Assembly: GCA_002742765.1 (NCBI GenBank)
Contig: DLUF01000045.1
Location: forward strand, 1 to 64,000
Origin: Sulfurospirillum sp. UBA12182
GTDB taxonomy: Bacteria > Campylobacterota > Campylobacteria > Campylobacterales > Sulfurospirillaceae
Reading direction: 5' to 3'
DNA: 64,000 nt
The notes under the pieces were generated by a model. The model did no database searches. It saw only the letters and a program-made list of their open reading frames with translations, and had not been told where the DNA came from. Every line of letters starts with the position of its first letter. Positions within the stretch are counted from its first letter, which is position 1. Shown one piece after another: positions 1 to 9,653 of this stretch. Position numbers and translations under genes: made by a program.

Positions 1-1158
1 AGCTTCAACTCTAAAATCACTCCCTTTTACTATCTCGACTCCTGCTCTACCGCTTGCATCTTTTGAGCCTAGCATAGTTTTTTGCATTTCGATACCAATG
101 ACTTCATTTTCACTATTTACTATAATCTCTTTAGGACTAGCATTATAGATAAATCTTGCGCCCTCTTCAGTAGAGTTTTTAAACTCTTTCTTACTTCCTG
201 GCATGTTGTACTTATCTCTTCTATAAAGACAAGTGACACTCTTTGCACCTTGTCTAATAGAGGTTCTAAGACAATCCATCGCAGTATCACCCCCACCTAT
301 AACGACAACATTCTTATCTTTTACTTCAAAGTTTTTGTTATAAGCTTCATTGAAGAGTTTTTGTTGGACATTTCTTAAAAAATCTATCGCCATAAAAACA
401 TTTTTTGCATTTTCATTAACGATATTTGCTTTTCTTGAAGCTTCTGCTCCGATACCTAGAAAAATCGCATCATGATTGCTTGTAACTTCATCAAAGCTTA
501 CATCTTTTCCAATCTCACAGCCAGAATGAAGTGTCATACCAGCTTCTTCAAGCCATCTAATACGACGAGCAACAATCTCTTTATCCAACTTAAAACCAGG
601 GATACCATAAGTAAGCAATCCTCCTGCTTTTGACTGTTTTTCATACATATCCACTTTGATACCAGCTCTTAGAAGATAGGTTGCACAAGCGATTCCAGCA
701 GGTCCACTTCCTATAACAGCTACGCTCTTTTTTGTAGTAATTCCTGGAAATTCTGGCTTTAGTCCTTTTTTAAATCCATACTCAGAGATAAAAGTCTCAA
801 TCGAACCGATTGTAATAGCTCCATGCCCATCATTTAAGGTACAATCACCCTCACAAAGTCTCTCTTGGGGACATATTCTACCTGTAATTTCTGGGAAAGG
901 ATTACTTTCATTTGATAATTTAAAGGCTAGCTCTTTATCTAAATTACTTGTAGCTTTTAACCAATAAGGTATATAGTTATGGAGTGGACATTTGTTATGG
1001 CAAAAAGGATCGCCACACTGAACACATCTACTAGCTTGTCCCGAAGCCTCTTCTTGGCTCATTACTTCATAAATCTCTCTAAAATCGTGGATTCTCTCTG
1101 CACTATCTCTTTTTTCAGGGTCAAGTCTTTCTATGTTGATAAAATTTTGCATTGCCAT
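1..1158 (-). CDS. gltD: Glutamate synthase small subunit (partial, C-terminus outside window)
   Basis: NADPH-dependent electron-input subunit of glutamate synthase, which passes electrons to GltB for glutamate formation from glutamine and 2-oxoglutarate. The N-terminus has a cysteine cluster (C45, C48, C53, C57) and a second one in GRICPQERLCEGDC, as in iron-sulfur GltD proteins. These are followed by an FAD Rossmann motif (VIGSGPAGIA) and an NADPH motif (VIGGGDTAMD). The ATG at 1158 is chosen because AAGGAG lies 6 bases upstream; it starts one base after the gltB stop, so the two are co-transcribed and probably translationally coupled. The reading frame is open for 386 codons to the window edge, so roughly the last 70 or more residues are missing. 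Confidence 0.95.
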   Translation of the reverse strand, partial: MAMQNFINIERLDPEKRDSAERIHDFREIYEVMSQEEASGQASRCVQCGDPFCHNKCPLHNYIPYWLKATSNLDKELAFKLSNESNPFPEITGRICPQERLCEGDCTLNDGHGAITIGSIETFISEYGFKKGLKPEFPGITTKKSVAVIGSGPAGIACATYLLRAGIKVDMYEKQSKAGGLLTYGIPGFKLDKEIVARRIRWLEEAGMTLHSGCEIGKDVSFDEVTSNHDAIFLGIGAEASRKANIVNENAKNVFMAIDFLRNVQQKLFNEAYNKNFEVKDKNVVVIGGGDTAMDCLRTSIRQGAKSVTCLYRRDKYNMPGSKKEFKNSTEEGARFIYNASPKEIIVNSENEVIGIEMQKTMLGSKDASGRAGVEIVKGSDFRVEA

Positions 1159-1159
1159 C

Positions 1160-4100
1160 TTAATCTCCTTGTTCCGGATTTAATGGAACTTTCGTCATAT
1201 CTTTTGGTCTTACCATCCAAAAATCTCTTACAGCATGACGGAAATTTTCCAAAATATCTGTTGCTTTGATACTCTTTGTTTCATTTATATGCGCTCTTAA
1301 AAGTCTTTTTAAGAAGTGACGTGCTTCATCCATTTCGTCAGTATCAATCCTCTCAGCAACAACTAACTCTTGATTGAGTTTATCGATAAAATCATGGCTA
1401 GTATCATAAACAAATGCAACACCACCTGTCATACCTGCACCAAAATTTACTCCAGTATTTCCTAAAATTGCGACAACTCCACCTGTCATATATTCACAAG
1501 CATGATCACCTGTTCCCTCAACAACTGCTAAAGCACCAGAATTTCTTACACAAAATCTCTCACCAACTTCTCCAGCAGTAAAAAATTTACCGCCAGTTGC
1601 ACCATATAAACAGGTGTTACCACAAGTTGTATAGCCTTCTCTTTGATACTTAGGAGTAATGATGATTTTACCACCATTCATACCTTTACCGATATAATCA
1701 TTCGCAGTACCATTTAAATTAATCGTAATTCCATTTGCCAAAAATGCACCAAAAGATTGACCAGCTACACCGCTAAGTTCAAATCTAATAGTGTCGTCTT
1801 TCAAGCCTTTATTCCCATAGAATTTTGCTATCTCACCACTGATGAGTGCTCCAAAACTTCTATTTACATTTCGTATCTCTTCATGGATAACAATTTTATC
1901 ATCAGGATTTTCGATAACTTTATAAACTTTTTTCAAGATATTATGTTCGAACTCATTTGGGTCAAAAGGAGGATTTGAAGATTTTTGACAAGTATCCACT
2001 CCATCAAGACGCATAAGAACAGATGAAAAATCAAATTTTTTCGCAAATTCATCATCTATCACACTTAAAAGGTCACTTCTACCTATGATATCTTGTAATC
2101 TTTCATAACCCAAACTCGCTAAAATCTCTCGTACATCTTCTGCTACAAGTGTAAAGAAATTAACAAGCTTATCAACAGTACCTACAAAATGCTCTCTTAA
2201 TTTTTCATCTTGCGTAGCCACACCAACTGAACATCTGTTTTGGTGGCATACTCTTAGAACTTTACATCCGATAACAGTTAAAGCAACTGTACCAAAAGCA
2301 TAACTTTCAGCACCCAAAAGTGCCGCTTTTACGATATCAAGTCCTGTTTTTAAACCTCCATCAGTTTGTACATGTACGCTATCTCTTAAATGATTTGCTT
2401 TTAGAGCATTATGTGCTTCACTAAGTCCTATTTCCCAAGGATTACCAGCAAATTTAATAGATGTTAAAGGAGCTGCACCAGTACCACCATCTCCTCCAGA
2501 GATAATGATTTTATCAGCATACGCTTTAGCAACACCAGCGGCGATAGTACCCACTCCTGCTGTTGAAACAAGTTTTACCGTGATGGTAGCTTCTGGGTTA
2601 ACTTGTTTTAAGTCATATATAAGTTGTGCTAAATCCTCAATAGAGTAAATATCATGATGAGGCGGAGGAGAGATAAGTGTAACTCCTGGTATCGTATAAC
2701 GAAGACTTGCGATAAGAGGACTTACCTTATGTCCTGGAAGTTGTCCACCTTCTCCTGGTTTTGCACCTTGCGCAACTTTGATTTGAATTTCAGTTGCACT
2801 TCTTAGATACTCAGGAGTTACTCCAAAGCGTCCACTTGCAACTTGTTTTATCTTAGAGTTTTTGTTTGTTTTCAATCTCGAAGGAGACTCCCCACCTTCT
2901 CCCGAGTTACTCATACCACCAAGCTTATTCATCGCTTCTGCAAGTGCTTCGTGTGCTTCAGGCGAGATGGAACCTAAACTCATAGCTGCTGAATTAAATC
3001 TTTTAAATATCTCTTCTTTTGACTCAACTTTTGAGATATCTATCGGCTCTTTATCACTTTTGAGTTCAAAAAAGTCACGAATCATTTTTTTATCTCTACC
3101 ATTTACCAAGTTAGCATAGTAGCGGTAGTCTTTTTTATCTGCACTCACACAAAGCTTATGTACTGCATGAACAACAGCTGGACCAAAATCATGAAACTCA
3201 CTTCCATCAATATGTTTGTAAAAACCACCAATTTCCAATGGAAAAAGTTTCTTTGTCAAATCAAGTTCATAAGCTAATGTATGTGCTTTGTTAATTCTCT
3301 CTTCAATATCTTCGTAACCGATTCCTGGCACAAGTGCATGAACATCAGGAAAACAATCATCAGTTATCTCTTTAGCAAGTCCTAAAGAATCAAAAAGAGC
3401 AGAACAGCTATAAGAAGCTATCGTTGCAATTCCCATTTTTGACATAACTTTGAGTAAACCTTGGTTTAAAGCATTGTTTACATTTTTTAAAGCTGTTTTT
3501 GTTTCATAAGCTGATTTACCTAGTTTTTTTGACTCTTCAAGAGCTGATGCATACAAAATATAAGGATAAACAGCACTTGCTCCAAAACCGATAAATGTTG
3601 CACAAGAGTGCGAATCAAAAACCTCACCACTAATAGCAACGATAGAAGTTTGATGTCGAACCCCTTCATCTAGTAAAGCTTGGTTTAATCTACCTACAAC
3701 CATTAGCATCGGCATAGGTTTTAGTTTTTTGTTTAATCCTCTATCATCTAAAAAGATGATTTTAACTTTATCGTTTTTAACTGCATCTATAACATCATAA
3801 ACTAAATCTTCCAAACTTCCTTTTAGATTTTCATCAAACAAAGTTGAAAATACTCTGTTTTTGTACTCATCTTTATATCTTGGTTTTGTGATATCTCCAA
3901 AAGACATTAAAACTTCTAATTTCTCTTGCATTAAAACTGGTGAAATCGACTTTACTCTTATAGCGTGATCAGGAGATTCTTCTAGGATATTTCTCATTTC
4001 ACCAAAGCCAGCATTTAAACTCATAACAACTTTTTCACGAATTGGGTCAATCGGAGGATTTGTTACCTGAGCAAATTTTTGTTTGAAAAAATCAGAAAAA

Positions 4101-5587
4101 TTTCTCTGTTTTTTACTAAAAGCAGCAAGTGGTGTATCATCTCCCATCGCACCAACACCCTCTTTGCCATCTTTCATCATAGGCTCTAGTACCATATCTT
4201 TAACTTCTTGAGTTATGTTAAAAAATCTCTGTTCTAAATGTAGGTTTTTTCTCTCATAATCACTTGTTTCAGTGAAAGGAAGTTCAACAAACTCTTGAAG
4301 ATAAACAAGGTTTTTGTTTAACCAATCTGCATATCTATTTGAGCTTTTAATATAATCATCAATTTCATGGGATTTCATAACTTTGCCAAACTTTAGGTCA
4401 ATCCCTATCATCTGCCCGCTCTGCAATCTTCCACGTTCTTGTATGTTTTCTTCTTCAATATCAATTACCCCATATTCACTAGAGATAATGATTCTATCAT
4501 CTTTTGTTATAACATATTTTGCTGGACGAAGACCATTTCTATCTAACACACAGCCAATATGTCTTCCATCTGTTAAAGAGATTGCGGCTGGTCCATCCCA
4601 AGGCTCGAAATTGATACTTGCATACTCATAAAATGCTCTTAATTCTGAATCCATATGCGGTGAATTTTGCCATGGAGCTTGGATGAGAACACGTGCTGCT
4701 TTGAAAAAATCAAATCCATTTACAATCATAAATTCGAACATATTGTCTAAGCTTGCACTATCGCTCATGTTAGAGTTTGTGATAGGAAGAAGTTTTTCTA
4801 ACTCTTTGTCAGAAAAAACATTACTCTTAGCACACTCTCCTTTCATTCTTGCAAAGAATCTATTTGCTGCTATCGAATTAATCTCTCCGTTATGAGCAAT
4901 CGCTCTAAAAGGTTGTGCCAATTTCCACTTCGGTAAAGTGTTTGTTGAAAATCTTTGATGAAAAAGAGCAAAAGTTGTTTTAAAATCTTCATCACTCAAA
5001 TCTAAAAAGAGTGTTTTGATATGAGTTGGCATTACCAACCCTTTATAAGAGATTACCTTGTTTGAAAAAGATGGGATATAAAACTCATCTTCATCTTTAA
5101 GCGCATTTTCTATCTCTCGTCTTGTTAAATATAAAAGTGCTTCAAATCTTTTCGTCGCTATAAGAGAGTTTGGTGTTACAAAGATTTGAACGATTTGAGG
5201 AAGTGTATCAAGTGCTTGTTGTCCTAATGCTTTTATATTGATAGGGACATCACGGTAAAGTAAAACTTTTAAATCATTTTTTTCACACTTTTCTTCAAAA
5301 ACTCTTTTTTGTTTATCATTTTGTAAAAATACCATCGCAACAGCAAACTGTTTAGGTAAATCTACTCCCAATTTTCTCGCTTCTTTTTTCATAAATTCTT
5401 TTGGCATAGAAAAGAGTAGACCACTACCATCTCCACTTTTGCCATCTGCTGCAACAGCACCTCTATGCATCATTCTTTCTAATGCACAAATAGCATCTTC
5501 AACATTCTCATGAGTTGGAATATTGTTTATATTTGCAAGCAGACCAAAACCACAGTTGTCTTTAAAACCGGTTATAAGATCTTTCAT
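1160..5587 (-). CDS. gltB: Glutamate synthase large subunit
   Basis: Large subunit (1475 residues, usual length) that releases ammonia from glutamine and transfers it to 2-oxoglutarate. The class II amidotransferase nucleophile is Cys12 in DNCGFGLLA, implying removal of an 11-residue propeptide as in the family. An FMN-binding synthase domain follows; the 3Fe-4S ligand motif CKVLRVCHQNRCSVGVATQ lies at about residues 1105-1125, and a glycine-rich beta-helix domain closes the protein. It is followed after one base by gltD. The 5' side faces recO across a 194-base divergent region in which I could not define promoters with confidence. Confidence 0.97.
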   Translation of the reverse strand: MKDLITGFKDNCGFGLLANINNIPTHENVEDAICALERMMHRGAVAADGKSGDGSGLLFSMPKEFMKKEARKLGVDLPKQFAVAMVFLQNDKQKRVFEEKCEKNDLKVLLYRDVPINIKALGQQALDTLPQIVQIFVTPNSLIATKRFEALLYLTRREIENALKDEDEFYIPSFSNKVISYKGLVMPTHIKTLFLDLSDEDFKTTFALFHQRFSTNTLPKWKLAQPFRAIAHNGEINSIAANRFFARMKGECAKSNVFSDKELEKLLPITNSNMSDSASLDNMFEFMIVNGFDFFKAARVLIQAPWQNSPHMDSELRAFYEYASINFEPWDGPAAISLTDGRHIGCVLDRNGLRPAKYVITKDDRIIISSEYGVIDIEEENIQERGRLQSGQMIGIDLKFGKVMKSHEIDDYIKSSNRYADWLNKNLVYLQEFVELPFTETSDYERKNLHLEQRFFNITQEVKDMVLEPMMKDGKEGVGAMGDDTPLAAFSKKQRNFSDFFKQKFAQVTNPPIDPIREKVVMSLNAGFGEMRNILEESPDHAIRVKSISPVLMQEKLEVLMSFGDITKPRYKDEYKNRVFSTLFDENLKGSLEDLVYDVIDAVKNDKVKIIFLDDRGLNKKLKPMPMLMVVGRLNQALLDEGVRHQTSIVAISGEVFDSHSCATFIGFGASAVYPYILYASALEESKKLGKSAYETKTALKNVNNALNQGLLKVMSKMGIATIASYSCSALFDSLGLAKEITDDCFPDVHALVPGIGYEDIEERINKAHTLAYELDLTKKLFPLEIGGFYKHIDGSEFHDFGPAVVHAVHKLCVSADKKDYRYYANLVNGRDKKMIRDFFELKSDKEPIDISKVESKEEIFKRFNSAAMSLGSISPEAHEALAEAMNKLGGMSNSGEGGESPSRLKTNKNSKIKQVASGRFGVTPEYLRSATEIQIKVAQGAKPGEGGQLPGHKVSPLIASLRYTIPGVTLISPPPHHDIYSIEDLAQLIYDLKQVNPEATITVKLVSTAGVGTIAAGVAKAYADKIIISGGDGGTGAAPLTSIKFAGNPWEIGLSEAHNALKANHLRDSVHVQTDGGLKTGLDIVKAALLGAESYAFGTVALTVIGCKVLRVCHQNRCSVGVATQDEKLREHFVGTVDKLVNFFTLVAEDVREILASLGYERLQDIIGRSDLLSVIDDEFAKKFDFSSVLMRLDGVDTCQKSSNPPFDPNEFEHNILKKVYKVIENPDDKIVIHEEIRNVNRSFGALISGEIAKFYGNKGLKDDTIRFELSGVAGQSFGAFLANGITINLNGTANDYIGKGMNGGKIIITPKYQREGYTTCGNTCLYGATGGKFFTAGEVGERFCVRNSGALAVVEGTGDHACEYMTGGVVAILGNTGVNFGAGMTGGVAFVYDTSHDFIDKLNQELVVAERIDTDEMDEARHFLKRLLRAHINETKSIKATDILENFRHAVRDFWMVRPKDMTKVPLNPEQGD

Positions 5588-5796
5588 ACAGCAACCTTCT
5601 GAAAATTTTTCCTTTTGTTTATGTCACTTTCGCAAAAGGAGAGTAAGCATACTAAAAAAATCCTTATTTTTTGCTAAAACTCTAAATATCGGCTATTTTA
5701 AAACATCTTATTATCTTTTTTTAACTTAAATATCAATAAATAATTTTAAACAGGCAAATTATGAATTATTTTGAATAAAAAATGCTAAAATTTCGT

Positions 5797-6414
5797 ATGC
5801 AAGGATATATTATAAATGTAAACCCAGTTAAAGATGAAGACCTTATCGTTACAATTTTAACCAAAGAAACCATACTTGTCACTTATAGATTTTATGGTGC
5901 AAGACATCCTACGATTCAGCTAGGATATAAGATAGACTTTGAAGCCCAAACATCTATCAAGTCTACTATCCCCCAACTGCGAAGTGTTATGCATCTAGGA
6001 GCTAAATGGCTTACTCAAAGAGAGAGGGTTTTTGTATGGCAAAGTTTTATTGGACTTTTTTATAAGCATTTAAAAGATATTGATGATATTGATGATTTTT
6101 ATTTTGATTTATTAGAGCAAAGTGCTCAAAAATGGGAAAAGCAAAATCCTAAAAGAGTGGTGATTGAAAGTTATTTAAAGCTTTTAGAACATGAGGGGAG
6201 AATCCATGATGAATTTATCTGTTTTAATTGTGAACAAAAGATAGAAGAGGATCCTACCTTAATCCGTGGTTTCTTAATGGCACACCAAGAGTGTGTGTAT
6301 TCTCACTCTTTTGAACGTTTACATGTAAAGCATATGTTTGAGAAAAAAAGTACGATTTACTTTGATGATGAAATGGTAGAAAAACTCTGGAGAATAGTTT
6401 TGGAGGGATTTTAA
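5797..6414 (+). CDS. recO: DNA repair/recombination protein RecO
   Basis: RecO loads RecA at single-stranded gaps together with RecR. The N-terminal OB-fold region shows the Campylobacterota form MQGYIINVNPVKDEDLIV followed by YRFYGARHP, and a Cys pair (CFNC) lies late in the protein. An upstream in-frame ATG at 5782 would add five residues; I prefer 5797 because family members begin MQG, although neither start has a clear Shine-Dalgarno. The gene converges on ttcA and their stop codons overlap inside a hairpin. It carries one copy of the TACATGTA palindrome at 6320, read as Leu-His-Val-Lys. Confidence 0.85.
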   Translation: MQGYIINVNPVKDEDLIVTILTKETILVTYRFYGARHPTIQLGYKIDFEAQTSIKSTIPQLRSVMHLGAKWLTQRERVFVWQSFIGLFYKHLKDIDDIDDFYFDLLEQSAQKWEKQNPKRVVIESYLKLLEHEGRIHDEFICFNCEQKIEEDPTLIRGFLMAHQECVYSHSFERLHVKHMFEKKSTIYFDDEMVEKLWRIVLEGF

Positions 6415-6420
6415 TCCCTC
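6403..6420. terminator. Bidirectional hairpin over convergent stop codons
   Basis: GAGGGAT and ATCCCTC form a perfect 7-bp stem with loop TTTA, in which the recO and ttcA stop codons overlap. The position between convergent genes suggests a shared terminator, though neither side has a long T-run. Confidence 0.5.
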
Positions 6421-7169
6421 ACTAGATACTTTTCATCACAAAAACTTGAAAGATGGATATTTTCAAAGGCTTTTTTCAAAGAGATAAACAAATCATGATT
6501 TTCTTCTTCCATACGTGCAAGCATCTCTTTTGTTTTTGCCCTTGCAATTGGCATTTTTATATCAAATCGCATAGCAGGGCAAGCTTCATCTCCAATAGTT
6601 GGCATATTTTCCCTCACAGCTTGATCACGTAACTGCCTCTCTCTTATATGGATAAAAGGTCTAATGACTTCTAAGCCATTCTCAGCCTTGTAGATAGGAG
6701 GCATTGAGCGTATAGCACCGTTATACATGAAATTCATAAAAAAACTCTCTGCTGCATCATCAAGATGGTGTGCAAGAGCTAGTTTTTTATAACCATTTTC
6801 AAGAGCATATGTATAAAGAGCACCTCTTCTCATACGAGAGAAAAAACTACAAAAAGAGGAATTTTTTCTAATTTTTTCTTCTGCTAAAGAGTAGATATTT
6901 GTCTCGTGTACAACATGGTCTATCTCATGCTCTTTACAATGAGCTTTTAAAGCTTCTAAATTTTCTCCCATTCCATAGCTTATCGTCACAGCTTTAAACT
7001 CAAAATCAAAAGGAGCAACACGCTGCATATGTTTTAAAGTATGTGCTAAAGTTAGAGAATCCTTGCCTCCACTAAGTCCTAAAAGAACTTTATCACCTTC
7101 TTGAATGAGGTTATACCTAGCGTTAGTTCGCCCAGTTCTTTTTAATATTTTTTTACTTATTTCAATCAT
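6411..7169 (-). CDS. ttcA: TtcA-like tRNA thiolation PP-loop protein
   Basis: TtcA family enzymes adenylate and thiolate cytidine 32 of tRNA using an iron-sulfur cluster. The PP-loop SGGKDS is at residues 33-38, and HHLDDAAESFFMN follows as in the family. Family members carry a CxxC just before R(M/L)RRG plus a third Cys; here I see C107, F110 and C197, so the second cysteine of the pair is phenylalanine (codon TTC, one base from TGC, at 6840-6842). It overlaps the 3' end of mtnN by 8 bases, so the two are co-transcribed. Activity with only two cluster cysteines is uncertain; it may be a variant, a mutant or a sequencing error. Confidence 0.85.
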   Translation of the reverse strand: MIEISKKILKRTGRTNARYNLIQEGDKVLLGLSGGKDSLTLAHTLKHMQRVAPFDFEFKAVTISYGMGENLEALKAHCKEHEIDHVVHETNIYSLAEEKIRKNSSFCSFFSRMRRGALYTYALENGYKKLALAHHLDDAAESFFMNFMYNGAIRSMPPIYKAENGLEVIRPFIHIRERQLRDQAVRENMPTIGDEACPAMRFDIKMPIARAKTKEMLARMEEENHDLFISLKKAFENIHLSSFCDEKYLVRD

Positions 7170-7860
7170 TGATTATCTTATCCAACATAGCTACTACGAA
7201 CTTTGCACTTATCTTCGCTGAAGATATCATAAACTCATCAAAACTAAAACTTGCATCCATATCAGCAGCGTCACTGATAGATCGAAGGATAAAAAATGGC
7301 ACTCCAAAAGAGTTACATGTAAGAGCAACACTTGCTCCTTCCATTTCTAAAGCGTCTGCATTAAAAGTCTTTGCAATCCACTCTTTTCGAGCATTATCAC
7401 AAACGAACTGATCACCAGTAACGATGATACCCTCTTTGAGTTTGATTTCTTTTTCTTTGGCAACTTCTCTAGCAATCTCAATCAATGATGCATCAGCTTC
7501 TTCATAAACTGCTCCTTCTGGAACATATCCATAAGGATGTCCAAATGCTGTTATATCTAAATCATGCTGTCCTAATTTTGTCGCTACCACTAAATCTCCA
7601 ACATGAAGTTCAGGATTGACAGCTCCTGCAACACCACCGAAAAGAAGCTTTTCACACCCAAAATGACAAATCATTGCTGAAGCAGTAATCGTTGAATTTA
7701 CCTTACCTATCTTGCTGTATGCTATAACAATTTGGGTATTTTTGTATACAGTCGTATAGTAATTGTTATTTGCATATCTTGTTGTTTCATATGTTCCAAA
7801 GAAATTTAAAAGAGGTTCTATCTCTTCTGGCATTGCGCCCATGATAGCTATTTTTTTCAT
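7162..7860 (-). CDS. mtnN: MTA/SAH (and aminodeoxyfutalosine) nucleosidase
   Basis: Hydrolyses methylthioadenosine and S-adenosylhomocysteine. In Campylobacterota the same enzyme is known to cleave 6-amino-6-deoxyfutalosine in the alternative menaquinone pathway. The nucleosidase signatures are present: MGAMPEEIEP at the N-terminus, LLFGGVAGAV, ALEMEGASVAL (purine/ribose-binding Glu) and SDAAD (catalytic Asp). At 232 residues it is normal length. It overlaps the downstream ttcA-like gene. A 93-base gap separates it from the upstream hydrolase gene, with a possible long-loop hairpin of AAATTTTCAC and GTGAAAATTT. Confidence 0.94.
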   Translation of the reverse strand: MKKIAIMGAMPEEIEPLLNFFGTYETTRYANNNYYTTVYKNTQIVIAYSKIGKVNSTITASAMICHFGCEKLLFGGVAGAVNPELHVGDLVVATKLGQHDLDITAFGHPYGYVPEGAVYEEADASLIEIAREVAKEKEIKLKEGIIVTGDQFVCDNARKEWIAKTFNADALEMEGASVALTCNSFGVPFFILRSISDAADMDASFSFDEFMISSAKISAKFVVAMLDKIIND

Positions 7861-7953
7861 ATCTTTTCCTTTATATCTATATATTTTTTAAAAATTTTCA
7901 CCTAAACTTTTACAGAGCTATCTTGTGTGAAAATTTAAAGCTTGGATTTTATG

Positions 7954-8709
7954 CTACTTAATTCTCAGTAGATACTTTTGTGTGTTTGAAATATGATAAT
8001 CAAGCTGTACATGTAAGAACTCTTTTTCAAATAAACAAGCACGTTTGTGTATCTCCCCTTTGGGATTGATAAGGCGAGAGCCTCCCCAAAAGCCAAGTCC
8101 ATCTTCAAAGCCAACACGATTTACAAATGCTACATGTGAGCCTGAGAGAATAGCGCTTGCACATAAAAGTGAATTCCATTGGTCTTCTATCAAAAGTTTA
8201 TCATTTTCAAAGCCACGAGCAGGTGAATTTGCTAAAACTATCACAAGTTGTGGTTTTTTTGAAGCAATCTTTTCTATCATTTTTGCGGAAAACATCTCTT
8301 CACAAATCACAAGCATAACTTCTCCAAAACTTGTTTGAAAGCTTTCACAACTTTCTCCTTCAAAGAAGAATCTTGCTTCTTGAAAAAGTCCATAATTTGG
8401 AAGAACATTTTTATGGTGTACATGTAAAACTTTTCCACCACTACAATAAACAGCAGAGTTATAAATCTTATGAGATATTTTCAAAGCGCAACCAAAAACG
8501 ATATCTTTTGTCACACTTAATTTTGCAAACTCTTCTATCTCACTCATGCTATAAGCATCTTCAAAAACAGCATCTTTTAGAAGATATCCATTTAAGGCAA
8601 GCTCTGGAAATACTATAAGGTTTGAATCTATTTTGCTTAGTTCTTCTTCAAACTTCTCAAAGCTCATCTTTTTGAGTTTTGGAATGTTTTGTACAAGTGT
8701 AAGTTGCAT
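7954..8709 (-). CDS. Carbon-nitrogen hydrolase (nitrilase superfamily), complete triad
   Basis: Cytosolic amidase-like enzyme of the nitrilase superfamily; substrate unknown. The catalytic triad is visible as E36 (FPELALNG), K100 (HHKNVLPNYG) and C136 (LVICEEMF). At 251 residues it matches single-domain omega-amidase-like members. The start abuts the fabD stop with no gap, so it is transcribed downstream of fabD. A second family member at 52286-53083 keeps Glu and Lys but lacks the cysteine. It contains two TACATGTA palindromes (8008 and 8419), both read as Leu-His-Val. Confidence 0.85.
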   Translation of the reverse strand: MQLTLVQNIPKLKKMSFEKFEEELSKIDSNLIVFPELALNGYLLKDAVFEDAYSMSEIEEFAKLSVTKDIVFGCALKISHKIYNSAVYCSGGKVLHVHHKNVLPNYGLFQEARFFFEGESCESFQTSFGEVMLVICEEMFSAKMIEKIASKKPQLVIVLANSPARGFENDKLLIEDQWNSLLCASAILSGSHVAFVNRVGFEDGLGFWGGSRLINPKGEIHKRACLFEKEFLHVQLDYHISNTQKYLLRIK

Positions 8710-9633
8710 TTATAATTCCGATAAAACTTGCTCAAGTGATTTCATATCAGTTACACAAAGGGTTGGTTTTGAAGTCGTTCTTTTGTTAAGACCTTTTAAA
8801 ACAGTACCACCAAACTCAATAAATCTATCAACATTTTCTTCTATATTCACGATAGATTGTTTATATTTTACTGGCATCACTAACTGATTTGTTAACAACT
8901 CGATTGCTTCTTCTTTGCTCTTATAAGAAGCAGCGGTGACATTTGAGATGATTGGAGCTTGAAAATTCTCTTTTAAGAAGCTTTGAAGATACTCTTGTAA
9001 AGGCATTTTTGCACTCTCAAGAAGTGGACAGTGACTTGCAACAGACATATTTAAAACTAATGCTCTTTTTGCTCCTGCATCTTTAAAAACTCCCTCCAAG
9101 CCAATCAAATCCTCTTTATCTCCAGCAACGACAATCTGTCCATCACTATTGTAATTTGCTGCCCATACTTTTTTACCATTTTCTCTTTGTTTTTGAGTAA
9201 TCTCTTCAACACTCTCATCACTAAGACCGATAAGAGCCATCATGCCTGCATTTATCTTTTCACAAGCTTCTTTCATAAGAAGCCCTCTTTTATGCACTAG
9301 TTCTACTGCATCAAGATAATCAATCCCATCAACAGCGCAAAGAGCCGAAAATTCTCCTAAAGAGTGTCCTAATGCACAAGCAGGCAACTCTTTTGAGTAC
9401 TTTGCAAAAAGAGCATAAGCGATAGAGCTTACAAGTAAGATAGCTGGCTGTGTATACTCTGTTTGCTCTAATAATTCATTTTCTTCAAACAAAAGTTTCG
9501 TAAAATCAAAACCCAATCTCTCACTTGATTTTTCAATCATCTCTTTTGCTAGCATATCATTTTCATAAAAATCTTTTCCCATACCAACACTTTGACTACC
9601 TTGTCCAGGGAAAATAAAAACACTCTTATTCAT
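8710..9633 (-). CDS. fabD: Malonyl-CoA:ACP transacylase
   Basis: Transfers malonyl from CoA to acyl carrier protein for fatty acid synthesis. The oxyanion motif FPGQGSQ is at residues 8-14, the nucleophile elbow GHSLG at 89-93 (Ser91), and the later histidine lies in SVASHCP. At 307 residues it is normal length. AAGGAT precedes the ATG. It lies between the NtrC-like regulator and the nitrilase-family gene on the minus strand; in C. jejuni, as I recall, fabD directly follows slyD, so the regulator is an extra gene here. Confidence 0.95.
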   Translation of the reverse strand: MNKSVFIFPGQGSQSVGMGKDFYENDMLAKEMIEKSSERLGFDFTKLLFEENELLEQTEYTQPAILLVSSIAYALFAKYSKELPACALGHSLGEFSALCAVDGIDYLDAVELVHKRGLLMKEACEKINAGMMALIGLSDESVEEITQKQRENGKKVWAANYNSDGQIVVAGDKEDLIGLEGVFKDAGAKRALVLNMSVASHCPLLESAKMPLQEYLQSFLKENFQAPIISNVTAASYKSKEEAIELLTNQLVMPVKYKQSIVNIEENVDRFIEFGGTVLKGLNKRTTSKPTLCVTDMKSLEQVLSEL

Positions 9634-9653
9634 ATTTTTTATCCTTAAATCAC

